A stretch of DNA of 64,000 bases from PALSA-612 sp963704335 (GTDB lineage: Bacteria > Actinomycetota > Thermoleophilia > Gaiellales > Gaiellaceae): the NCBI GenBank assembly GCA_963704335.1, contig OY969889.1:806001-870000 (forward strand), read 5' to 3'. The notes below the pieces were generated by a model. The model saw only the letters and a program-made list of their open reading frames with translations, searched no databases and was not told the origin of the DNA. The position numbers were made by a program, and so were the translations under genes. Positions within the stretch are counted from its first letter, which is position 1, and every line of letters starts with the position of its first letter. Shown here in pieces: positions 51,046 through 60,042 of the stretch.

Positions 51046-51959
51046 TAGGTGCCGAGCGCGGCGTCGAGCTTGGCCTTGGCGGCAGCGAGCTGTTCAGCCG
51101 TGAGCGGCACGAAGTCGGCCTGCTCGGCGATCTCGGCGCCGCTGTCGATCATGTACGTGAGGAACTCGCCGACTTCTGGCCGCTCGAGGGAACTCGTCTT
51201 CACGTAGGAGAAAAGCGGCCGTGAGAGCGGTGCGTACGTACCGTCCTGCGCCGTCTCGACGGACGGCGCGACGCAGCCGGAGCCGTTGTCGATCTCCACG
51301 GCCTTCACCTTGTCCTGGTTCTGTTCGTAGTACGAGAAGCCGAAGTACCCGAGTGCTCCCCTGTCTCCGGTGACGCCGGCGATCGTGACGTTGTCGTCCT
51401 CCGAGGCCTGATAGTCGGTGCGGCTCTCGCCCTCCTCGCCGACGACGGCGCCGGTGAAGTAGTCGAACGTGCCGGAGTCCGTACCGGGCCCGTAGAGCAG
51501 AAGCGGCTCGTCGGGGAAGGCCGGGTCGACGTCCTGCCAGTTCTCGACCGTCGAGCCAGGCTCCCAGATCGCTTTCAGGTGCTCGACGGTCAGGCACGTC
51601 GCCCAGTCGTTCTCGGGGTTGACGACGACGGTGAGTGCATCGTTCGCGACGGGCAACTCGACGTACTCGACGTCGGCGTCCGCGCACAGCTGCTCTTCGT
51701 CGTCCTCGATCGATCGCGAGGCATTGGCGAGGTCGATCTCGTCGCGGCAGAACCGCTCGAAGCCTCCACCGGTACCGGAGATGCCGACCGTCACCTCGAC
51801 ATCGGCGTTCTGGCTCTTGAAGTTCTCGGCGGCTCGTGTGGTGAAGGGCCCGACCGTGCTGGACCCGTCGGCGATGATCGCCTCGCTGCCGCCTCTGCCG
51901 CCCCCACAGCCGGCGGCCAGCGCGGCTGTGAGCAGGCAAACAGTGAGCGCGCCGCGCAT
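51045..51959 (-). CDS. pstS: Phosphate-binding lipoprotein PstS (copy 2)
   Basis: A 304-residue binding lipoprotein: signal peptide with lipobox LAAGC, then a Gly-rich linker and the phosphate-contact segments IIADGSSTVGPFTTRAAENF, VTVGISGTGGGFERFCRDE and YGPGTDSGTFDYF. It is clearly paralogous to the PstS encoded at 46655-47611. ATG 51959 is used; an in-frame start at 51983 adds eight residues. A PHO box lies about 45 nt upstream. It starts the pstSCAB-phoU transcript. Confidence 0.95.
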   Translation of the reverse strand: MRGALTVCLLTAALAAGCGGGRGGSEAIIADGSSTVGPFTTRAAENFKSQNADVEVTVGISGTGGGFERFCRDEIDLANASRSIEDDEEQLCADADVEYVELPVANDALTVVVNPENDWATCLTVEHLKAIWEPGSTVENWQDVDPAFPDEPLLLYGPGTDSGTFDYFTGAVVGEEGESRTDYQASEDDNVTIAGVTGDRGALGYFGFSYYEQNQDKVKAVEIDNGSGCVAPSVETAQDGTYAPLSRPLFSYVKTSSLERPEVGEFLTYMIDSGAEIAEQADFVPLTAEQLAAAKAKLDAALGT

Positions 51960-52003
51960 GCGCCGAGTCTCACCGCGCCGCACGCGCGGTTGGGCGGCAG
52001 CCT

Positions 52004-52036
52004 GGTTACGAAGCGGTGACGATCCGGTGAACGGCC
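52004..52036 (-). promoter_or_regulatory. PHO box upstream of pstS copy 2
   Basis: Three 11-bp direct units read GGTTACGAAGC, GGTGACGATCC, GGTGAACGGCC on the plus strand. On the minus strand this gives GTTCACC followed by CGTCACC and CGTAACC. It fits the 85-nt gap between pit and pstS. Confidence 0.8.
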
Positions 52037-52043
52037 AGGCTGG

Positions 52044-53033
52044 CTAGGTAATCGCTTCGATGGGCCAGTACAGGGCCCCGGCCACGATCGCAGTCGCCGG
52101 GATCGTGAGGATCCACGCGACGACGATGTTTCCGGCGACACCCCACCTGACTGCCGAGAAGCGCTTCGTCGACCCGGCGCCCATGATGGCGCCCGAGATG
52201 CACTGCGTGGTCGAGACGGGGAAACCGGCGATGGAGGCGACGTAGAGCGTCGTTCCCGCCGCCGTCTGGGCCGCGAAGCCGCTGGCCGGATCCATGTTGA
52301 ACACGCGTTGCCCGAGCGTGCGAATGATCCGCCAGCCGCCGACGTACGTTCCGGCCGCGATGGCGATTCCGGCGGCGAACTTGACCCAGGTGGGAATGTA
52401 GAACTCGTCGATCGACCCGTTCAAGAAGAGCGCGAGCGCGATCACGCCCATCGTCTTCTGCGCGTCGTTGGCCCCGTGCGTGAACGCGAACCAGGTGCTC
52501 GAGAAGAGCTGGCCGATGCGAAAGATGCGATTCCCGGCCGTCGGCGGAACGCGGAAGAAGAGCCAGTAGATCGCTAGCAGGAGCAAGAAGGCTGCGATGA
52601 AGCCGATGACCGGCGAGAGGAGGCCGGGGATGAGGACCTTGTCCAGGATGCCGTGCCACTGCACGCCGTCCAACCCTGATTGCACGAGCGCAGCGCCGAT
52701 GAGACCGCCGATGAGCGCATGTGACGAGCTCGAGGGCAGCCCCAGCCACCACGTGAAGAGATTCCAGGCGATGGCGCCGATGAGGGCTGCGAGAAGCGTC
52801 TGCTCGGTGGCGAGGCCGGTGTCGATTAGATCCTGGCCGACGGTCTTGGCGACGGCGGTCGTTACGAACGCGCCGACGAGGTTTGCCACCGCAGCGACCG
52901 TCACTGCCTGTCTGGGGGTCATCGCTCGCGTGGAGACCGCCGTGGCGATCGAGTTAGCGGTGTCGTGGAAGCCGTTCGTGAAGTCGAAGAAGAGCGCCGT
53001 CACGATGACGGCGATCAGCAGAGCGTCGACCAC
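52044..53033 (-). CDS. pit: Low-affinity phosphate permease, PiT family
   Basis: A 329-residue transporter with about ten membrane segments. The duplicated PiT signatures are FFDFTNGFHDTANSIATAVS near the N-terminus and FAFTHGANDAQKTMGVIAL in the second half, with GLPSSSSHALIGGLIGAAL and FPVSTTQCISGAIMGAG. It moves phosphate or metal-phosphate by ion coupling. It starts 3 nt after a DUF47 gene, its usual partner. A PHO box follows it, for the pst operon. Confidence 0.95.
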   Translation of the reverse strand: MVDALLIAVIVTALFFDFTNGFHDTANSIATAVSTRAMTPRQAVTVAAVANLVGAFVTTAVAKTVGQDLIDTGLATEQTLLAALIGAIAWNLFTWWLGLPSSSSHALIGGLIGAALVQSGLDGVQWHGILDKVLIPGLLSPVIGFIAAFLLLLAIYWLFFRVPPTAGNRIFRIGQLFSSTWFAFTHGANDAQKTMGVIALALFLNGSIDEFYIPTWVKFAAGIAIAAGTYVGGWRIIRTLGQRVFNMDPASGFAAQTAAGTTLYVASIAGFPVSTTQCISGAIMGAGSTKRFSAVRWGVAGNIVVAWILTIPATAIVAGALYWPIEAIT

Positions 53034-53036
53034 GCC

Positions 53037-53657
53037 TTACCGGTTCTTGACGAGGATCGCCTCGAGGACGTCCGCCGCGTTCTCGCAGGCGTCGATCGCG
53101 TCCTCGAGCCGCTCGTGGATGTCCTTCCAGCGGATGATCGCGATCGGATCCGACTCGGAGTGGAACAGCTCGGCGACGCCGTCGCGCACGAGCCTGTCGC
53201 CCTCGTCCTCGAGCTCCTGGAGCTCCTGGAGCTGTAGCGTCGAGTCGTTAAAGCCGTCCAGTCGCCGTACAGCCTCGTCGAGCTTGACCGCGGCGCGCAG
53301 GATGACGTCGGCCTGATCGCGTGCGTGCTGCGGGACCTCCTTGACCCCGTAGGAGTCGAGGTGGTCTGCCGCGTCGTCGACGAAGTCACAGACGTCGTCG
53401 AGAGCCATGGCCAACCGGTAGATGTCGTCGCGGTCGAATGGCGTCACGAACGTTCGGTTGAGCAGCCCGACCACCTCCCGTGTGACGTCGTCGCCCTTGT
53501 GCTCGTGCGACTTGATGCGGCCTACGAGCTCTGCCCCGTCTTCGGGGAAGCGCTCGAGCAGCTCGAGCAGCAGGCGCGCGATGTCGACGGCGTTGGCCGA
53601 CGCCGAGGCGAGGAGGTCGAAAAACTCGCGGCGCTGAGGGGTGAGGCGGATTCGCAT
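53037..53657 (-). CDS. DUF47 PhoU-like protein, partner of Pit
   Basis: A 206-residue all-helical protein. FFDLLASASANAVDIARLLL at the start, IKSHEHKGDDVTREVVGLLN and TPFDRDDIYRLAMALDDVCD are DUF47 motifs with metal-binding acidic residues. DUF47 proteins regulate or assist Pit transporters. ATG 53657 gives the normal family start. It follows the sensor kinase gene by 17 nt. Confidence 0.92.
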   Translation of the reverse strand: MRIRLTPQRREFFDLLASASANAVDIARLLLELLERFPEDGAELVGRIKSHEHKGDDVTREVVGLLNRTFVTPFDRDDIYRLAMALDDVCDFVDDAADHLDSYGVKEVPQHARDQADVILRAAVKLDEAVRRLDGFNDSTLQLQELQELEDEGDRLVRDGVAELFHSESDPIAIIRWKDIHERLEDAIDACENAADVLEAILVKNR

Positions 53658-53674
53658 GATGCCGGGGCCGTATA

Positions 53675-54661
53675 TCAGACCGCGGGAGCCGAGGGGAACG
53701 AGCACGTCACGGCAAGGCCGCCGCCGTGGTTACGCGATGCGTCCACGGTCCCGCCTCCCGCCGCCACGACGTGCTTGACGATGGCGAGACCGAGCCCGGT
53801 TCCGCGCGTCGAACGTACCCGGTCGCCACGGTAGAACCGCTCGAAGAGCCGTGGCAGGTCTGCGTCCGGCACCCCGCGCCCGTTGTCGGAGATGACGAGC
53901 AGTCTGCGACCGCCTTCGGTCGTGCACGCGATGGTGCAGACCGTTTCCTCGCCTGCGTAGCGGACCGCGTTCGCCACGAGATTCTCGACGACGACTCCCA
54001 GCATCCGCTGGCGAAGCGGCAGCTCGAACGACGCCGGGCAGTCCACCTCCAGCCGGACGCCGGCACGCTCGGCGCTCGGCGAGAGCGCAGCGACGACCTG
54101 CTGAATCACCGAGTGGGCGCGGATCGACCCGAGGGACACCACGGCGCGGCCACTCTCGAGCTCCGAAAGGAAGAGCACGTCGTCGATGAGCTCTCGAATC
54201 GTGTCGACCTCTCGCCGGGCCTGGTCGATGAGCTCCGACTGGTCTGCTCCCGGAAGCAAGGCCGTCTCCAGGAGGGCGAGCAGACGGGCCAGCGGAGTGC
54301 GCAGCTCGTGCGACACGGCCGCCGTGAATCCCGCCCGTAGCTCCTGGTACGCCGCGAGGTCACCGGGGTTGCTCAGATAGAGGAGTGTCTCCCGGCGGCC
54401 GTCGACGTCGTAGGAGACCTCGAGGGGAACGCGTCCGGCCGCGGTCTCGAGCTCCACGGGAAACGGCGCTCCTTCGACGACTCCCTCCAGGGCCTCCCGT
54501 GCCCTGCGGCTCGCGCCCAGGACGCGCCGGTCGGAATCGAGCACGACCACGATTTCGCGGCTCTCCTCGACGAGGGCCCGCCCGCGTTCTGCCGCGAGCT
54601 GGAGATCGGCCCTTCCCTCGGACGGCTCCGGCTCGCTTCGCCCGAAGAGCTTCTTCACCAC
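53675..54661 (-). CDS. PhoR/SenX3-like sensor histidine kinase, no membrane segment
   Basis: A 328-residue kinase. A PAS-like region (about 28-105) leads to the dimerisation helix with His118 in FTAAVSHELRTPLARL, then the ATPase domain: N box ENLVANAVRYA, G1 VISDNGRGVPD, F/G2 GTGLGLAIVKHVVAAGGG. No transmembrane segment is visible, whereas SenX3 and PhoR normally have one or two, so this protein is probably cytosolic or tethered by PhoU/Pst. GTG 54661. It is divergent from the partner regulator across a shared PHO box. Confidence 0.9.
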   Translation of the reverse strand: MVKKLFGRSEPEPSEGRADLQLAAERGRALVEESREIVVVLDSDRRVLGASRRAREALEGVVEGAPFPVELETAAGRVPLEVSYDVDGRRETLLYLSNPGDLAAYQELRAGFTAAVSHELRTPLARLLALLETALLPGADQSELIDQARREVDTIRELIDDVLFLSELESGRAVVSLGSIRAHSVIQQVVAALSPSAERAGVRLEVDCPASFELPLRQRMLGVVVENLVANAVRYAGEETVCTIACTTEGGRRLLVISDNGRGVPDADLPRLFERFYRGDRVRSTRGTGLGLAIVKHVVAAGGGTVDASRNHGGGLAVTCSFPSAPAV

Positions 54662-54663
54662 CT

Positions 54664-54685
54664 GTTCACCGGCCGTTCACCAGTC
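54664..54685 (+). promoter_or_regulatory. PHO box in the sensor-regulator intergenic region
   Basis: Two perfect GTTCACC heptamers at 54664-54670 and 54675-54681 are spaced 11 bp apart, the Streptomyces-type PHO box. The site lies 2 nt from the kinase start on one side and 33 nt from the regulator on the other, pointing to autoregulation of both. Confidence 0.8.
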
Positions 54686-54703
54686 TGGCTCCGTCCACGC
54701 GAC

Positions 54704-54709
54704 TATCGT
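54704..54709 (+). promoter_or_regulatory. Putative -10 box of the regulator gene
   Basis: TATCGT is 9 nt before the ATG at 54719, again the leaderless-like spacing, and 18 nt downstream of the PHO box. Confidence 0.4.
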
Positions 54710-54718
54710 ACGGACGCG

Positions 54719-55414
54719 ATGCCGAAGGTCCTGATCGTCGAGGACGACGAGATCATCGCAGGCGGGATGGTGCAACATCTCGAGGCCGCGGGGTTCGACA
54801 CGTCCGCTGCCTCGAGTGGCGAGCAGGGCCTCGCACGGCTCCGCTTCGACCATCCGGACGTCTGCGTGCTCGATCTGATGCTGCCTCGCCGTGACGGCTG
54901 GGACCTGATCGAGACGGTGCGAGGCGAGGGCATCGGGACGCCGATCATCGTCGTCAGCGCGCGCGGCGCGGAGCACGATCGCGTACACGCACTCGAGATC
55001 GGCGCCGACGACTACCTCGTGAAGCCGTTCTCGATGAAGGAGCTCGTAGCTCGTGTTCAAGCCCAGACGAGACGGGGCGCTCGGCCGCAGGAGGCACTTC
55101 GTGGCGAGCCGATCGACATCGAGGAGCTCCGGGTCGACCCGAACGAAGTGCAGGCATTCGTGGACGGAGAGAGCGCGGACCTGACACCCACCGAGTTCCG
55201 GCTGCTGTACGCGCTGGCGCTCGAGCGGGGTCGCGTGGTCTCGCGTGACGAGTTGCTCCAGCGGCTCTGGGGCCGGCGGCAGGGGCACCGTGACCGCACC
55301 GTCGACGTCTTCGTGCGGCGGCTGCGGGAGAAGATCGACCGTCGTGCCTCGCGTCACACCTTCATCCAGACCCGGTATGGCGTCGGCTACAAGCTCGAGC
55401 CAGAGGCAAAGTAA
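54719..55414 (+). CDS. PhoP/RegX3-like response regulator of the Pho system
   Basis: A 231-residue OmpR-family regulator. The receiver has Asp9/Asp10, phospho-acceptor Asp52 (VCVLDLMLPRRDG) and Lys in YLVKPFSMKELVARV. The DNA-binding domain has LTPTEFRLLYALALERGRVV and the recognition helix region HRDRTVDVFVRRLREKID. Position beside the sensor kinase, pit and pst genes and three PHO boxes identifies it as the likely phosphate regulator. It is preceded by a -10 box and a PHO box. Confidence 0.93.
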   Translation: MPKVLIVEDDEIIAGGMVQHLEAAGFDTSAASSGEQGLARLRFDHPDVCVLDLMLPRRDGWDLIETVRGEGIGTPIIVVSARGAEHDRVHALEIGADDYLVKPFSMKELVARVQAQTRRGARPQEALRGEPIDIEELRVDPNEVQAFVDGESADLTPTEFRLLYALALERGRVVSRDELLQRLWGRRQGHRDRTVDVFVRRLREKIDRRASRHTFIQTRYGVGYKLEPEAK

Positions 55415-55472
55415 CCGCCTTGTCTCCAGATCTTGGCCGCGGCGTCACCGCCGCAGAGCGCACGCTGGTTGC

Positions 55473-55553
55473 ATGAAGACCGACTGCACGTGCCGCAAGG
55501 GCGCCATCTGCCCGAGCTGTCTCGGGCTGGTTCCCAAGCTGCCGGCTAGCTAG
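55473..55553 (+). CDS. Possible 26-residue Cys-rich peptide
   Basis: The sequence runs from MKTDCTCRKGAICPSCLG to LVPKLPAS and ends at TAG 55551-55553. Four Cys residues (C-T-C and C-P-S-C) could bind one zinc. ATG 55473 has no clear SD. It lies in the gap between the regulator and the convergent ymdB-like gene. It may be real but is short, so confidence is low. Confidence 0.35.
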   Translation: MKTDCTCRKGAICPSCLGLVPKLPAS

Positions 55554-56329
55554 AGCTCGACCCGGAGCGGCTCGATCGCCGTGGCACGGCCCGTAGCCGG
55601 GTCGCAGTCGACGACGACGCCCTCCAGCCGTACGCCGCCGGTGGCCGGCCTGAAGCGCACGGGGATGCCGGTGCGCATCCGCTGGATGGCGAGGTCGGCT
55701 TCGACGCCGATCACGGAGTCGTGCGGGCCCGTCATGCCGGCGTCGGTGATCGCTGCGGTGCCACCGGGCTGGATGCGCGCGTCCGCCGTCTGCACGTGCG
55801 TGTGCGTGCCGATTACCGCCGTCACGCGACCGTCGAGCATGCGCGCGACCGCGATCTTCTCGCTCGTCGCCTCGGCATGGAAATCGACGAGCACGACAGG
55901 TGCCCGGCTGCGTGCTTCCTCGACGAGCCCCTCCAGCACCTCGAACGGGCTCACCGAGATCTCGAGAAAGAGCTGTCCCATGACGTTGCAGACGGCGACC
56001 GGAGTGCCGTCAGCAGCCTCGACGACGGCCAGGCCGCGACCGGGAGCGCCGGCGGCGAAGTTCGCCGGGCGAATCACCCGCTCCGACTTGGCGAGATACG
56101 GGCCTATGCCGTCGCGCGCCCACGTGTGGTTTCCGAGCGTCACGACGTCGGCTCCCGCAGCCAGCAGGCGGTCGGCGAGGCGGGGAGTGATGCCTCGCCC
56201 GTCGGCCGCGTTCTCGCCGTTGACGACGGCGAGCTCGGCGCCGAGCTCCTCGCGAAGGCCGGGCAGCCGCGACTCGACCGCCTCCCGGCCCGGTGGGCCG
56301 AAGACATCGGCGACGAAGACGATCCTCAA
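55550..56329 (-). CDS. YmdB-family metallophosphoesterase
   Basis: A 259-residue phosphodiesterase of the YmdB/TIGR00282 type. MRIVFVADVFGPPGREAV, VNGENAADGRG, VTLGNHTWARDG, VDFHAEATSEK and VIGTHTHVQTADARI supply the metal ligands of the dinuclear centre. YmdB hydrolyses cyclic AMP in Bacillus. The stop overlaps the next gene region, and the start overlaps the preceding M23-like gene by 4 nt (ATGA). Confidence 0.93.
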   Translation of the reverse strand: MRIVFVADVFGPPGREAVESRLPGLREELGAELAVVNGENAADGRGITPRLADRLLAAGADVVTLGNHTWARDGIGPYLAKSERVIRPANFAAGAPGRGLAVVEAADGTPVAVCNVMGQLFLEISVSPFEVLEGLVEEARSRAPVVLVDFHAEATSEKIAVARMLDGRVTAVIGTHTHVQTADARIQPGGTAAITDAGMTGPHDSVIGVEADLAIQRMRTGIPVRFRPATGGVRLEGVVVDCDPATGRATAIEPLRVEL

Positions 56330-57102
56330 GGGCCGAGGTTCGCGGCCGGGCGCACTTCCATGGTGATGTGATTGCCCGGATCGTTCGTGACCTCGGCCAG
56401 CGCTTGCTCCTCGGCCTTCGAGAGATCGATCACCTTGCCGACCTTCGACGTTCCGGACGTGACGGGTGAGCCGACTGTGAGCGCAGGATCGGCGCGCAGC
56501 CGGCGGATGGAGACCACGACGGACGGCGCCTCGTTCGGCACCACGTCGATGCGGTGGCCGTAGCGCTTGCCGTCGAGCACGAGGTCCTGGATGCTGACGA
56601 CGGTGCCGCTCACCGGTGCGTAGACGGCAGTGCCCGCTGGTGCGCCAACGTCGAGCGCGCCTGTTTGCGGCCCCGAGCCCCCGCTCAGCTGGTAGTAGGT
56701 GACTCCGCTCTCGTCGTCGCCCGTCAGCCGGTGGAGGATGCGTGCAAAGATTCCTTCGTTCGCCTGGCGGCCGACGGGCTCGAGCGGCAAGGCGTTGCCG
56801 CTTGCACCGTGGTAGCCGAGCGCCGTAACCGACTGCTGCGAGACCGGCAGCTGGATGCGGATGTCCTCCTGGAAGGCGATCACCTGTGGCAGGGGCCGCC
56901 CGGTTTCGAGCAGGGCCGAGTCCTCGGGCAGCGACGCCTGAAACGAGGGCGGTCCCTCGCTGAAAGCTGCAAGCAGGACCGTGACGACGAGCGCAGTGAC
57001 GACGAGTAGAGCGAAGATCCTCCAGCGCCTCGCTGTCCGCTTCCGGCGCCGATTGGTGCCACGCTCGCGCAGCGGCCCGGAGTAGGCGCGGGGCGAGGCC
57101 AT
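56326..57102 (-). CDS. Membrane-anchored degenerate M23 (LytM-like) protein
   Basis: A 258-residue protein with a basic cytoplasmic N-terminus (RRRKRTARRWR), one membrane segment (about 30-52) and an extracytoplasmic part ending in a LytM-type fold: GALDVGAPAGTAVYAPVSG is clear, but the first metal His is lost (PQTGALDV) and the second motif is HITMEV in place of H.H. It is therefore probably a non-catalytic regulator, similar in concept to EnvC/NlpD. ATG 57102. It is divergent from hemB with 40 nt between them. Confidence 0.7.
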   Translation of the reverse strand: MASPRAYSGPLRERGTNRRRKRTARRWRIFALLVVTALVVTVLLAAFSEGPPSFQASLPEDSALLETGRPLPQVIAFQEDIRIQLPVSQQSVTALGYHGASGNALPLEPVGRQANEGIFARILHRLTGDDESGVTYYQLSGGSGPQTGALDVGAPAGTAVYAPVSGTVVSIQDLVLDGKRYGHRIDVVPNEAPSVVVSIRRLRADPALTVGSPVTSGTSKVGKVIDLSKAEEQALAEVTNDPGNHITMEVRPAANLGP

Positions 57103-57130
57103 GGGGCGCAACGTTACAGGCACACGCGCG

Positions 57131-57136
57131 TAGTCT
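57131..57136 (+). promoter_or_regulatory. Putative -10 box of hemB
   Basis: TAGTCT is exactly 6 nt before the hemB GTG, so the transcript would start at the codon itself. No Shine-Dalgarno is present. Confidence 0.4.
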
Positions 57137-57142
57137 TTCGCT

Positions 57143-58098
<956 letters not shown>

Positions 58099-58102
<4 letters not shown>

Positions 58103-59355
58103 GGACTCAGTCCGAGCTCTGGCGCCGGGCGACCGCAGTCATTCCCGGCGGCGTCAACTCGCCGGTGCGTGCCATGCAGGCCGTCGGTCTCGACGAGCCG
58201 CTCTTCATGTGCCACGGCCGCGGGCCCTACATCGAGGACGTGGACGGCAAGCGCTACATCGACTGGGTCATGTCCTGGGGGCCGTTGATCTTCGGGCACA
58301 CGGACCCCGAGACGGTTGCCGCCGTGGTCGAGGCGGCCGGCAAGGGAACGACGTTCGGCGCACCGACCGAGACCGAAGTAGAGCTCGCGACGGAGATTGC
58401 GGACGCGGTGCCGTCCATCGAGCAGGTGCGGCTCGTCTCCTCGGGCACCGAGGCGGCGATGAGCGCCGTCCGGCTCGCCCGCGCGGCAACCCGGCGCGAC
58501 CGGGTGCTGAAGTTCGCAGGCTGCTACCACGGCCACGCCGACGCGTTGCTCGTCGCAGCGGGCTCGGGTGTGGCCACGCTCGGCATCCCGTCCACACCTG
58601 GGGTGCCTGCCGCAGCAGCGGCCGACACGATCGTCTGCCCCTACAACGACGTCGAGGCTGCGGCGGAGGCCTTCCTGCGCTACGGCGAGGGCCTGGCCTG
58701 CGTACTCGTGGAGCCCGTGGCCGGGAACATGGGCGTCGTTCCGCCCGAGCCCGGGTTTCTCGAGGCGCTGCGCTCGCTCTGTGACGCCTCCGGCGCGTTG
58801 CTCGTCTTCGATGAGGTGATCACGGGGTTTCGCGTCGCGCGCGGCGGTGCGCAGGGCCGCTACGGGGTGCTTCCCGACCTGACAGTCCTCGGCAAGATCG
58901 TCGGCGGAGGCCTGCCGCTCGGCGCCTTCGGCGGTCGCGTCGAGCTGATGGAACAGCTGGCCCCGGCCGGTGACGTCTACCAGGCCGGGACGCTTTCTGG
59001 GAATCCGCTCGCCACGGCAGCCGGCGTCTCCGTGCTGCGCCGGCTCCGGAGCTCAGACGTCTACAACGAGCTCGAGCAGCGCGCGATGCGGCTGGAGCAG
59101 GGTTTGGCGCCCTTCGGCAGGGTGCAGCGCGTTGGGTCGATGCTGACGCTGTTCGCGACGGACGACCCTGTGAGGAATTTCGAGGATGCACAGGCGGCTG
59201 ACGCGGAACGGTACGGCGCGTTGTTTCGCAGCCTGCTGGCCGACGGCGTCTACATCGCGCCGTCACAGTACGAGGCCATGTTCGTCTCGCTCGCCCACGG
59301 CGACGAGGAGATCGACCGGACGATCGAGGCCGCCGCGAGGTTCTTCGCGCGATGA
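58099..59355 (+). CDS. hemL: Glutamate-1-semialdehyde 2,1-aminomutase
   Basis: A 418-residue PLP enzyme that makes 5-aminolevulinate from glutamate-1-semialdehyde. The N-terminal IPGGVNSPVRA, the CYHGHADALLVAAGSG loop, LLVFDEVITGFR and the PLP Lys in VLGKIVGGGLPLGAFGG are diagnostic. GTG 58099 overlaps the hemB TGA (GTGA); GTG 58093 is a near alternative. The presence of hemL implies the C5 pathway; hemA is not in the window. Confidence 0.97.
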
Positions 59356-59879
59356 CGGCCTCCCTCTGGGACGACGTCGCCAACGGGGCGCGTCGCGAGA
59401 GCCCGCTCTGGGCCGCCGCACTGCGGGCCGAGGAGGAGCGTGAGCTGGAGCCTGTCTTCTCGCCACTGGGCGAAGAGCGCCGTGCACTCGGCGTGGAGAC
59501 GATTTACGAGGGCTATCTCCTCCACTACGGCCGGCCTCGGCTGTTCGCTGCACCGGCGCCGGAGGACGCGTTGTTGCTCGGCGACTATCTGTACGCGCAC
59601 GGCCTCGTGCGCGTCGCCGAACTGCACGACGTAGGCGCGGTGGCGGACCTGGCGGCGCTGATCTCGGTGTGTGCTCAACTGCGGGCCGAGGGTGGGAACG
59701 GGGACGGCGCGGCCTGGGCTGCGACAGCAGCGCTGGCCGGCAGCAACGGGCTCGAGGAGGCACGCGACGCGTTGCGCCTGCGGGGTGACCCGGAGCCGCT
59801 GCTCTCCCTCGCGCGCAACGCAGCGGGCGACGACGCCGTCGAGGCGGCGCTGGTCGCACACCGCCGCCGCGTGGGTTAG
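59352..59879 (+). CDS. Hypothetical protein downstream of hemL
   Basis: A 175-residue, mostly helical, soluble protein. Its ATG overlaps the hemL stop (ATGA), so it is translated with the haem genes. The segment LLLGDYLYAHGLVRVAELHD resembles the G-D-Y-L region of trans-polyprenyl diphosphate synthases, but the DDXXD motifs are absent, so at most it is a non-catalytic relative. I cannot assign a function. Confidence 0.6.
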   Translation: MTASLWDDVANGARRESPLWAAALRAEEERELEPVFSPLGEERRALGVETIYEGYLLHYGRPRLFAAPAPEDALLLGDYLYAHGLVRVAELHDVGAVADLAALISVCAQLRAEGGNGDGAAWAATAALAGSNGLEEARDALRLRGDPEPLLSLARNAAGDDAVEAALVAHRRRVG

Positions 59880-59882
59880 AGT
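59877..59882 (+). promoter_or_regulatory. Putative -10 box (TAGAGT)
   Basis: TAGAGT contains the stop of the preceding gene and lies 9 nt before ATG 59892, the same layout as at 40163-40168. Confidence 0.3.
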
Positions 59883-59891
59883 CCCGGCGCG

Positions 59892-60032
59892 ATGCTCGAG
59901 TTCGCCACGTTGCTCGCCGACGTCGCCGAAGAGGGCCGGAACATCGTGCTCTCCATGCTCGTCGTCGGGCTCATCTTTATCGCCGTGATCGCCGTGGGCC
60001 AGTTCTTCCGCTGGCTCTCTCACCGGCGCTGA
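59892..60032 (+). CDS. Small single-pass membrane protein (46 residues)
   Basis: The frame encodes MLEFATLLADVAEEGRN, a hydrophobic stretch (IVLSMLVVGLIFIAVIAVG) and QFFRWLSHRR with a positive end, a convincing single-pass topology. It is preceded by a -10-like TAGAGT and followed closely by the cyclase/ATPase gene. No family is recognised. Confidence 0.6.
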   Translation: MLEFATLLADVAEEGRNIVLSMLVVGLIFIAVIAVGQFFRWLSHRR

Positions 60033-60042
60033 CCCTTTGCAA

